Shown here piece after piece: positions 57,142-64,000 of a stretch of 64,000 nt of DNA. Source of the DNA: JAUIET01 sp045106985. GTDB lineage: Bacteria > Pseudomonadota > Gammaproteobacteria > Pseudomonadales > JAUIET01. Numbering within the stretch: position 1 is the stretch's first letter; every line of letters starts with the position of its first letter. The position numbers and the translations under genes were made by a program. The notes beneath the pieces were generated by a model, which saw nothing but the letters and a program-made list of their open reading frames with translations, was not told the DNA's origin and searched no databases. The DNA is taken from contig JBGCFQ010000011.1 in the NCBI GenBank assembly GCA_045106985.1, positions 186,001 through 250,000 on the forward strand, given 5' to 3'.

Positions 57142-57618
57142 TCATGACTGCGCCGCCATGTCAGTCAACAACTGCTTTAGCTTTGCTTCGTCTAAGCCAG
57201 CATGTAATTCGTCATCGACCATGGCGGCAGGCGCGTTAGCGCACAAACCAAGGCAATAAACAGAACGCAGCTCAATCCCGCTTTCACCGGCAGGCGCATC
57301 GAAGTCTGACCCAATAATACTCTGTGCAGTCGTCTGCAGCTCCCTGGAGCCCATTGACTGACAGGCTTCGGCCCGACACATTTTAATCGTGTGCTTCGCC
57401 GGCTCCGACGATCTAAAATCATGATAGAAACTTAATACACCATGAACCTCCGCAATCGACAAATTCATCTGCCCGGCAATCTCCGGCACATGGTCTGGCG
57501 GCACATAGCCCAGCTGGTTTTGGATGGCCCATAAAGCAGGCATCAAACCGCCCTGCTCAGATTGATAGGGCGCTACGAGTGCGCTTATTTCAGCGCTTAA
57601 TTTAGTATCTTTATTCAC
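57142..57618 (-). CDS. fdsG: NAD-dependent formate dehydrogenase gamma subunit
   Basis: A 158-residue NuoE-like [2Fe-2S] subunit with ligands in MCRAEACQSMG and VYCLGLCANAP. The start is GTG 57618 without a clear Shine-Dalgarno. It is first in fdsGBA-fdhD-fdsD and is divergent from folD across about 160 bp. Confidence 0.95.
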   Translation of the reverse strand: MNKDTKLSAEISALVAPYQSEQGGLMPALWAIQNQLGYVPPDHVPEIAGQMNLSIAEVHGVLSFYHDFRSSEPAKHTIKMCRAEACQSMGSRELQTTAQSIIGSDFDAPAGESGIELRSVYCLGLCANAPAAMVDDELHAGLDEAKLKQLLTDMAAQS

Positions 57619-57659
57619 ACGCCATTTTAGCTTGTTTTCACTTCGTCAGCGCAACCGTA

Positions 57660-57691
57660 ATATGCCCTAAACTGTCTGCAGAGCGGCATAT
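57660..57691. promoter_or_regulatory. Inverted repeat in the fdsG-folD divergent region
   Basis: ATATGCC (57660-57666) and GGCATAT (57685-57691) are perfect 7-base arms 18 bases apart. The position, 42 bases before fdsG and 90 before folD, suits a regulator site. FDS operons elsewhere are controlled by a LysR-type protein, but none is encoded here. Confidence 0.25.
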
Positions 57692-57781
57692 GAGAGCACA
57701 TCTGAGTCACAGCTTCAAAAACAGTTGACTCTGCCCCTTGGGTCTGGACAATGCCCTCTTTTACTCGCGTGGACAATCGTA

Positions 57782-58648
57782 ATGGCAAAAGTAATTGATG
57801 GTAAGGCCTTCGCAGACAATCTGTGTGCCGAGTTAGCAAATGAAGTTAAGCAATTACAGGCAGACCACGCCCTAACACCTTGCATTGCGGTAGTGCTTGT
57901 TGGCGAAGACCCAGCAAGCCAAGTCTATGTTCGCAACAAGATTAAACGCTGCGAGCAATTAGGCATTGAGTCCCGCGAACACCGTCTGGATGACACCACC
58001 ACCCAAGAAGAACTGCTCCAGTTGATAAGCGACCTTAACAACGATGCCAGTGTTAACGGCATTCTCGTGCAATTACCGGTACCCGATCAGATTAATGACT
58101 CAGCTGTGATTAATGCGATAGCCTCCAGCAAAGACGTTGACGGTTTTCACATAGAAAATGCGGGCGCACTGTCTATTGGTGAAAATCAGCTTGTGCCATG
58201 CACGCCTCTTGGCTGTGAAATGATGCTTAAAGATCACCTGGGCGACCTAAGTGGCCTGCGCGCTGTTGTGGTTGGTCGTTCCAATATTGTCGGCAAGCCA
58301 ATGGCCAACCTGTTATTACAAAACAACTGTACCGTTACCATTGCTCATTCACGCACAAGAGACCTTGATCAAGTGTGTCGAGAAGCTGACATTCTAGTAG
58401 CCGCTGTTGGGCGTCCTTTATTTGTCAAAGGCGATTGGATTAAGCCGGGTGCCACAGTTATTGATGTCGGCATTAATCGTATTGAAGTAGACGGCAAGAA
58501 TAAGCTAGTAGGCGATGTTGACTACAGCGCTGCAGCAGAAGTAGCCGGGGCGATTACTCCAGTGCCAGGCGGTGCTGGGCCGATGACCATCGCTTGCTTG
58601 ATGCATAACACAGTGCGCGCGGCGAAGCAGCAAAACGGGCTGGCATAA
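57782..58648 (+). CDS. folD: Methylenetetrahydrofolate dehydrogenase/methenyl-THF cyclohydrolase
   Basis: A bifunctional enzyme interconverting methylene-THF and formyl-THF. From ATG 57782 it has 288 residues (MAKVIDGKAFADNLCAEL). Motifs: VLVGEDPASQVYVRNKIKRC with the catalytic Lys, GILVQLPVP, DVDGFH, VVGRSNIVGKPMANLL and TPVPGGAGPMT. An upstream in-frame ATG exists but adds 19 unrelated residues. It faces the formate dehydrogenase operon, so folate-bound C1 units and formate oxidation are encoded side by side. Confidence 0.97.
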   Translation: MAKVIDGKAFADNLCAELANEVKQLQADHALTPCIAVVLVGEDPASQVYVRNKIKRCEQLGIESREHRLDDTTTQEELLQLISDLNNDASVNGILVQLPVPDQINDSAVINAIASSKDVDGFHIENAGALSIGENQLVPCTPLGCEMMLKDHLGDLSGLRAVVVGRSNIVGKPMANLLLQNNCTVTIAHSRTRDLDQVCREADILVAAVGRPLFVKGDWIKPGATVIDVGINRIEVDGKNKLVGDVDYSAAAEVAGAITPVPGGAGPMTIACLMHNTVRAAKQQNGLA

Positions 58649-58658
58649 AGCGTCAGCG

Positions 58659-59885
58659 TTATGCAGGTTCTGCCTTTGGAAACTTGATAAGGCTAAGCAA
58701 TACAATCGCCAGAAGTAGCAGGCCTACAAAAAGTTGTAGGCCTAGCTCGTAACTGCCAGTTCTGTCATAGATTTGCGCAATTAGGATAAAGCTAGGAATT
58801 CCCAGCCCCGCTATAACCGGCATCATGAATCCCATCGCTCGACCATAATTAGCCATTCCAAACAGTGCCGGTACAATAGCACCCCATACTGGCAGCATAC
58901 CTCCAGCCGATAAGCCCATAAACACCGTGGCTAAAACCATTATTGAATAATCGGGTTCAGTAGACAGTAATCCAAAGCCTACCGCTGCCAGCAGCATTGC
59001 TGCGGCCAACAGACTTTTCAAACTAATTCGGTCCGCTAGTCGGCCAAAAATCAGCTTGCCTATTAAACCAAACACAGCAATAACCGAGATCAAGCGCGCA
59101 GCAGGTTGCGCCGCTATGTCTAGCCCGATCGCATAGGCATTCAAATTTGCCATTGTGGCTCCATAGCTAGCGAATAATAAGCCCAAAGACACGCTGAGCA
59201 ACCAAAATGAGGGCAAAGCGAGAATAGCCTTCCAACCAACAGCGCCGGCTGCTGGGTTAGTTGGCTTACCTTGCGAATCAAGAGGGACCGGTTTGCCGTC
59301 GGCTGTAGTACCGCGGTCGGATGGATGATTTCTCAAGAAGTAGGCTACAAACGGCAATTGAATAATCAAGACAAAAGCGGCCAACATTCGTAAAGAATCA
59401 CGCCAACCAAAATTTATGATCGCTTCTGACATCAGTATTGGCATGATGAAACCGCCTACAGAAGTGCCAATAGCTGCCATGCCAAGCGCAAATCCACGGC
59501 GCTCGGTAAACCAGCGCGCCACCACTGTTGAGCCTGTCATAGGCCCCAACAATGTATTGCTCAGAGAGATCGCAATTGCAAAAACCAAAGTAAAAACCAA
59601 AATGCTAGGCGCCGCCGCGAGCAACAAAAACGCAGCGCCCATAACCGCAGCACCAATAATCATCAAACCTCGAACTGACCATTTATCCACCAACGGTCCT
59701 ATAAGCACGGGTAAGAATATCCCTACAAAACCAACAGCCGACATGCCAGTCATCACCTCGGTGCGACTGGCGCCAAACTCAGTTTCCAAAGGCACAACCA
59801 ACAGTGGAAAGGTATACATATAAAACCCGGTGGCCATCATCTGGGATACAAACACTGCCGAGACTATCCACCATCCGTAAAACAT
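58659..59885 (-). CDS. MFS transporter (oxalate/formate or monocarboxylate type)
   Basis: A 408-residue protein with 12 predicted helices. It begins MFYGWWIVSAVFVSQMM, the YGWW start common in the OFA and related monocarboxylate families, and has the loop 2-3 motif GPLVDKWSVRG and a repeated GRLADRIS in the second half. It may move formate, oxalate or another small acid, fitting the neighbouring formate dehydrogenase genes, but the substrate is inferred only from family and context. It converges with folD. Confidence 0.85.
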   Translation of the reverse strand: MFYGWWIVSAVFVSQMMATGFYMYTFPLLVVPLETEFGASRTEVMTGMSAVGFVGIFLPVLIGPLVDKWSVRGLMIIGAAVMGAAFLLLAAAPSILVFTLVFAIAISLSNTLLGPMTGSTVVARWFTERRGFALGMAAIGTSVGGFIMPILMSEAIINFGWRDSLRMLAAFVLIIQLPFVAYFLRNHPSDRGTTADGKPVPLDSQGKPTNPAAGAVGWKAILALPSFWLLSVSLGLLFASYGATMANLNAYAIGLDIAAQPAARLISVIAVFGLIGKLIFGRLADRISLKSLLAAAMLLAAVGFGLLSTEPDYSIMVLATVFMGLSAGGMLPVWGAIVPALFGMANYGRAMGFMMPVIAGLGIPSFILIAQIYDRTGSYELGLQLFVGLLLLAIVLLSLIKFPKAEPA

Positions 59886-60016
59886 GTGCCTACCTTCTTA
59901 TATGCGGGCTGCGAGCATAGCTAACCCCAACCACCGCGTAAATAATAAACGAATGAGCATTTTTACAGGCATTCTTTATCGCTGAGCGTGTAGACAGCAG
60001 CACCGGCAATGGACTA

Positions 60017-60051
60017 CTGTTCATATGAACAGTAACTGTTTTTATGTACAG
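60017..60051 (+). promoter_or_regulatory. Two SOS boxes before the UvrD/Rep-type helicase gene
   Basis: CTGTTCATATGAACAG (60017-60032, a perfect palindrome) and CTGTTTTTATGTACAG (60036-60051) both fit CTGT-N8-ACAG and are separated by TAA, exactly as at lexA. The ATG is 20 bases further on, so LexA bound here should block transcription. No -35/-10 pair could be assigned with confidence. Confidence 0.92.
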
Positions 60052-60070
60052 TAGTCTTTAGGAAAAACTG

Positions 60071-62140
60071 ATGAACATTGCCGAACATGCGAGCCCACAC
60101 CTGCAAGGTCTTAATACAGCGCAAGCACGCGCAGTTACGGCTGATACGGGGCCGCTACTCGTCATTGCTGGAGCGGGAACCGGCAAAACCACCACCTTGG
60201 CGCATCGAGTAGCGCACTTGATCCTTGAAGGTGCGCGCAGTGAACGAATTTTATTACTGACCTTCACCCGTCGGGCAGCACAGGAAATGACTCATAGAGC
60301 GGAAAGCATTGTTCGCGACAGTGTTAAACAGTCAAAGCTCAAGGGCGTAAACACGCGTTTCGAGTGGGCCGGCACTTTCCATAGCGTCGCTAATCGCTTG
60401 CTACGACGCTATGCGCATACTGTCGGGCTTGAACCTTCATTTTCTGTGCTTGACCGCGGAGATGCCGCCGACCTGCTAGACGTGGCACGCCAAGAGCTAA
60501 AACTGAGCAGTAAAGCGAGACGCTTCCCAAAAAAGGCCGCTTGCCTGGCTATCTACTCTCGGCGAGTAAACTCCCAAAAGCCACTACAAACATGCTTAAA
60601 GGAAGCATTTCCCTGGTGTGAGGAATGGCAGCCAGAACTCACTCTACTGTTTAGACGGTATGTAGAGCTGAAGCAGCGCCATCAATGTCTGGACTACGAT
60701 GATTTGCTTCTTTATTGGTACCATCTTGTACAAGATGAAGAAATAGCTGCCGAGATCGGCGACTTCTTTGATCATGTTTTAGTCGATGAGTACCAAGATA
60801 CAAATGCTCTGCAAGCACAAATACTGCTAGCCCTAAAGCCCGGTGGAAAAGGCCTCACAGCCGTAGGTGATGATGCACAGTCGATTTACTCGTTTCGGGC
60901 CGCTGAAATAGATAATATCTTGCGATTCCCTCTCGCGTTTGACCCTCCTGCTTCCGTGGTCAGCCTGGAACACAATTACAGGTCCGTTCAACCCATTCTC
61001 GACGCATCCAATCAGCTCATGAGCGAAGGATCTGGTGGTTTTAAAAAGTCACTGCGCTCTCATCGACCGTCCAAACAAAAGCCCTACTATATCACCGTAG
61101 AAGATACTGACGCAGAAAGCGACTACGTTGTGGAGCAGGTACTTAAAGCTAGAGAAGCCGGCCAAACCCTTAATCAACAAGCCGTGCTGTTTCGCAATTC
61201 TCACCACAGTGATCGCCTGGAAATTGAACTACTGCGACGCAATATTCCTTTCGTAAAATACGGAGGATTGAAATTTCTCGAAGCCACGCATATAAAGGAT
61301 ATGTTAGCGGTGTTGAAGTGGGCCGACAATCCAAAGAACCAACCAGCCGCCTATCGTGTGTTGCAGCTGTTGCCCGGAATGGGGCCGGCAAATGCTGCCC
61401 GTTGTTTTGAGAATCTCGCTGTTGCCAGCTATAGCTGGCAATCACTCAACGCTTTTTGTCCTCCGACGGCTGCTGCCGAAGATTGGCCTGCAATGTGCAC
61501 CTTGCTGCAAACGCTGGGCGACTGCTCAAACGTTGAGCAAAATTGGCATAGCCAACTGCACGCGGTGCGGCGATGGTACCAGCCGCACATGGAGCGCTTA
61601 TTGGACGCACCAGAACAACGTGAAGCTGATCTGGAGCAGTTGGAAGCGATCTCGGCAAAGTATCCGAACCGAGAACGCTTTGTAACCGAATTGACTCTGG
61701 ACCCACCTTCAGCGACAGGTGACCTAGCCGGTGACGCAGCCATAGACGAAGACTATTTGATCCTATCTACTGTTCATTCCGCTAAAGGCCAAGAGTGGGA
61801 CTCTGTCTATATTTTGAACGTTACTGATGGCAACTTCCCTAATGAGTTTGCTGCCGGTGACGCCGCGCAAACTGAAGAAGAACGAAGGTTAATGTACGTC
61901 GCAATGACTCGCGCACGAAACAATCTGCACCTCACCGTGCCTTTGAAGTTTTTAGTTACCCAGCAACACAAACATGGCGATAAGCATGTGTTTGGCACAC
62001 GTAGCCGCTTTGTTAGCGACACCTTACTTAACACGATGACCCAGAGTTTTCACGGAACACCGCTAAAGGACACACACCGCTTGGCGCCGAAGAGTTCCAA
62101 AACTCTGGATATCCGCGGCAAAGTGCTCGACTTGTTCTAG
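60071..62140 (+). CDS. UvrD/Rep-family ATP-dependent DNA helicase
   Basis: A 689-residue SF1A helicase. Motifs: Q-like LNTAQARAV, Walker A VIAGAGTGKTTTL, Ia TFTRRAAQEM, II VDEYQDTNALQAQ, III VGDDAQSIYSFRAA, IV LEHNYRS, V STVHSAKGQEWDSVYI, VI YVAMTRARNNLHL. It is shorter than UvrD and closer in length to Rep, with a divergent region near residues 440-560. Two SOS boxes lie just ahead, so it should be a LexA-controlled repair helicase; whether it replaces uvrD or is an extra one cannot be told from this window. Confidence 0.93.
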   Translation: MNIAEHASPHLQGLNTAQARAVTADTGPLLVIAGAGTGKTTTLAHRVAHLILEGARSERILLLTFTRRAAQEMTHRAESIVRDSVKQSKLKGVNTRFEWAGTFHSVANRLLRRYAHTVGLEPSFSVLDRGDAADLLDVARQELKLSSKARRFPKKAACLAIYSRRVNSQKPLQTCLKEAFPWCEEWQPELTLLFRRYVELKQRHQCLDYDDLLLYWYHLVQDEEIAAEIGDFFDHVLVDEYQDTNALQAQILLALKPGGKGLTAVGDDAQSIYSFRAAEIDNILRFPLAFDPPASVVSLEHNYRSVQPILDASNQLMSEGSGGFKKSLRSHRPSKQKPYYITVEDTDAESDYVVEQVLKAREAGQTLNQQAVLFRNSHHSDRLEIELLRRNIPFVKYGGLKFLEATHIKDMLAVLKWADNPKNQPAAYRVLQLLPGMGPANAARCFENLAVASYSWQSLNAFCPPTAAAEDWPAMCTLLQTLGDCSNVEQNWHSQLHAVRRWYQPHMERLLDAPEQREADLEQLEAISAKYPNRERFVTELTLDPPSATGDLAGDAAIDEDYLILSTVHSAKGQEWDSVYILNVTDGNFPNEFAAGDAAQTEEERRLMYVAMTRARNNLHLTVPLKFLVTQQHKHGDKHVFGTRSRFVSDTLLNTMTQSFHGTPLKDTHRLAPKSSKTLDIRGKVLDLF

Positions 62141-62365
62141 CAAAGTACGATTAGGTCACAGTAAACAGTGGGTTACTGTTCAGAAATGACACCGTTTGTC
62201 GCCCTAACCTTTTATAAGTGGCTCACTCCTCAATTTTTCTGGAATTTAGTCGATACTTTAAGAGAATATGAAATTCAAGATCAAAGCCACAGGGAAACGT
62301 GAGCCGATCTTCTGTGCTGAGCACCCTGCCCAGCCGGATTAAACGGTTTTAAAAAGGAGTTTGTA
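62141..62365 (+). other. Leader of the prepilin gene with inverted repeats
   Basis: This 225-bp gap holds no gene. It has an inverted repeat just after the helicase stop (CAGTAA/TTACTG), a perfect 7-base complementary pair GGCTCAC (near 62221) and GTGAGCC (near 62300), and CACAG/CTGTG around the latter. A strong AAAAGGAG precedes the prepilin ATG. The pairings could make a structured 5' leader; none matches a riboswitch I know. Confidence 0.35.
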
Positions 62366-62992
62366 ATGAAGAAAAATCGCCAATCAGGTTTTACCCTGGT
62401 AGAGATTTCAATCGTATTGGTCATTATAGGTTTGTTGCTTGGAGGTGTACTCAAAGGGCAAGAAATCATCAATAACGCCAAAATTAAAAACGCAGTTAAT
62501 GAGTTCAATGGTGTTACCGCGGCAATCTACAGCTACCGTGACCGTTATGGAGCACTTCCTGGAGATGACCCAGAAGCTGCAATTCGCTGGCCTTCGGCCA
62601 CCGCGGGTAATGGCAATGGACAGGTAACTCACTACTGGTGGTATCAAAACCGGACCGAAGCGGGTTGGGAACAAGGTCACTTCTGGCATCACCTGCGCTT
62701 GTCTGGGTTGGTATCAGGTGCAACCGAAGGACTTGCAGCAACAGCGTCACCAAACCACGCTTTTGGCGGGTTCACAGGTGTTGGCTATTACCAGGCATTC
62801 GGATGGCCACGCGGCCCGCTGAAGATCTGCATGGGCGGTATAACCGGCGAAAACGCAGAGATCCTCGATCGACAACTAGACGATGGAAGACCTTTGACTG
62901 GTGATTTCCGCGCGGGAGTACATCCCTACAATGCCGGCACTGACACTAACTACGACCAGGAATCTACTTACTGGCTGTGCAAGCGCGCCTAA
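62366..62992 (+). CDS. Type IV pilin-like / pseudopilin protein
   Basis: A 208-residue protein with a class III signal: six-residue basic leader, cleavage after Gly8, then FTLVEISIVLVIIGLLLGGV with Glu at +5 of the mature protein. After the pilin helix comes SYRDRYGALPGDDPEAA, found in a subgroup of prepilin-like proteins. It needs a PilD-type peptidase not seen here. It lies ahead of a secretin gene, so it likely belongs to an MSHA or type II secretion-like system continuing past the window. Confidence 0.88.
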   Translation: MKKNRQSGFTLVEISIVLVIIGLLLGGVLKGQEIINNAKIKNAVNEFNGVTAAIYSYRDRYGALPGDDPEAAIRWPSATAGNGNGQVTHYWWYQNRTEAGWEQGHFWHHLRLSGLVSGATEGLAATASPNHAFGGFTGVGYYQAFGWPRGPLKICMGGITGENAEILDRQLDDGRPLTGDFRAGVHPYNAGTDTNYDQESTYWLCKRA

Positions 62993-63138
62993 TTGCACTT
63001 CACCCCTCACGACCCAGCCTTAAACAGTTGTGGTCGTAGGGCTTTAGTAAGTAGACAAAGTTACTCAGTGCAAGTCGAACCTATGGATGGAGACTTATCG
63101 CTGAACAACTAACGTAGTTTAACTAGAATGGATTCAGC

Positions 63139-64000
63139 ATGAAGTTCACGGAATGGACAACAGCTTGTGCCCTGCTCTTATTAGCTGGTTGCAGTACAGT
63201 CAGCCAAACAATAGAGAACAAGGGGGCTCACCTTAGCAGTACTGCCGAACAGGCATTGGAGCTGATTCCTGAGCCCGTTACTGTATTACCGCCACCTCCC
63301 GCACCCACGGCAACACGCCAACAACTGTTTTCCGTAGTGGTCGTTAAAGTGCCGGTAAGCGAAGTACTGTTCACTATTGCTCGTGATGCAGGAATAAACT
63401 TCGATATTCACCCAGAGGTTACTGGCAACATTACAATCAATGCCGTCGACCAGACACTGACTCAAATTCTGGATCGAATGTCCCAACAAGTCAGTATTCG
63501 TTACAGCACACACGACGACCTTGTTCGCGTAGTGCCAGACTCTCCGTACTTGAAATCTTACGACGTCGACTATCCGAATATGAGTCGCAGCAGCGAGTCT
63601 GTAATCTCAATCGCCACGGAAGTTGCTACTACTGGCGGCGGCGCAGGCGAGCAAGGCGGCGGTGGCGGTGCCGGAAACGTCTCCAGTACTGAAATCACGA
63701 ATATCGCTAACAACGATTTCTGGGCAAGACTGGTCGACAATGTAACAGCTGTTTTACGAGGCGGTGACAGCGGCATCGGCGGAGGTAATGATGAGGGCGG
63801 TGGTGATTCTGAGGACGGCGATGAATCCGATGTCGCAGATCTCACGAGCATCATCGCTAACCCGGAGGCTGGCCGCCTAACCGTTAGAGCGACTCACCAG
63901 CAGCACTTAGAGGTACAGGCCTTCCTGGACCAAACCATGGAACACGTGTTACGCCAGGTGCTAATCGAGGCGACTATCGTTGAGGTAACTCTTAACGACG
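63139..64000 (+). CDS. mshL: MshL/PilQ/GspD-type secretin, N-terminal part
   Basis: Starts at ATG 63139 and runs off the window. A lipoprotein signal ends at Cys18 (LLLLAGC). The N-terminal part has a secretin/TonB short domain (VPVSEVLFTIARDAGINFDI, then TGNITINAV) and SPYLKSYDVDYPNMSR; then two low-complexity Gly/Asp-rich stretches (about residues 165-180 and 210-230), and the conserved NPEAGRLTVRATHQQHLEVQ before RQVLIEATIVEV, typical of MshL-like secretins. The GTP-rich barrel region is beyond the edge. Partner genes for an MSHA-type pilus should follow. Confidence 0.85.
   Translation, partial: MKFTEWTTACALLLLAGCSTVSQTIENKGAHLSSTAEQALELIPEPVTVLPPPPAPTATRQQLFSVVVVKVPVSEVLFTIARDAGINFDIHPEVTGNITINAVDQTLTQILDRMSQQVSIRYSTHDDLVRVVPDSPYLKSYDVDYPNMSRSSESVISIATEVATTGGGAGEQGGGGGAGNVSSTEITNIANNDFWARLVDNVTAVLRGGDSGIGGGNDEGGGDSEDGDESDVADLTSIIANPEAGRLTVRATHQQHLEVQAFLDQTMEHVLRQVLIEATIVEVTLND

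Noticed and set aside
62281..62366. CACAGGG/AAAC words resembling a c-di-GMP-I (GEMM) riboswitch before the prepilin gene
   Set aside because: The conserved parts are in the wrong order and the GACGCAAAGCC and GGCCTAA segments are missing, so it does not fit the fold.

Overview
The window looks like a chromosome segment of an aerobic, probably marine, free-living gammaproteobacterium. Pointers are a complete sodium-pumping NADH:quinone reductase (nqrABCDEF plus apbE and nqrM), an MsbA/LpxK/KdsB/LolCDE envelope set, a GacA-UvrC-PgsA-tRNA(Gly,Cys,Leu) cluster ordered as in Escherichia and Pseudomonas, two TonB-dependent receptors, a rhombosortase and a steroid-side-chain module. From memory, the order murB-ptp-kdsB-lpxK ... 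exbD-exbB-comEC-DUF2062-lolCDE-PilZ ... apbE-nqrFEDCBA-gap-mfd-csiV ... lexA-sulA-topA closely follows Pseudomonas aeruginosa, so about 9-45 kb is a conserved core block. I see no phage, insertion sequence, CRISPR array or rRNA.

Layout. 0-4.8 kb (minus strand): a MaoC-DUF35 protein, a MaoC protein and a thiolase-like protein, the set used to hydrate and cleave the last part of a steroid side chain, behind a TonB-dependent receptor. 5-8.9 kb: tRNA-Leu with two tRNA-Leu fragments beside it, tRNA-Cys, tRNA-Gly, pgsA, uvrC, gacA. 9-25.5 kb: peptidoglycan, Kdo, lipid A and lipoprotein-export genes, with a TonB-dependent receptor and its terminator set between exbD and msbA. 25.5-34.5 kb: the Na+-NQR operon and a long-form GAPDH. 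34.7-45 kb: mfd, csiV, a LOG-family gene, lexA-sulA with two SOS boxes, topA. 45-50.4 kb: universal stress protein, Slt transglycosylase, glutaredoxin-like protein, an apparently gene-free 450-bp stretch, rhombosortase, TPR lipoprotein, shikimate kinase. 50.5-59.9 kb: a zinc dehydrogenase, an NAD-dependent formate dehydrogenase operon (fdsG-fdsB-fdsA-fdhD-fdsD), divergent folD and an MFS carrier: a C1-oxidation block. 60-64 kb: a UvrD/Rep-type helicase under two SOS boxes, a prepilin-like protein, and the start of an MshL/PilQ-type secretin cut by the window edge.

The most interesting signal is at 48.11-48.50 kb. A GC-rich intrinsic terminator oriented for minus-strand transcription has no minus-strand gene feeding it. 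The 350 bases in front of it carry 14 GGA triplets, nine of them AGGA, on the minus strand and only two GGA on the plus strand. That is what a CsrB/RsmZ-type RNA that titrates CsrA/RsmA looks like, and a GacA regulator lies in the same window. Second, the lexA and helicase promoters each carry two SOS boxes separated by the same three bases, TAA.
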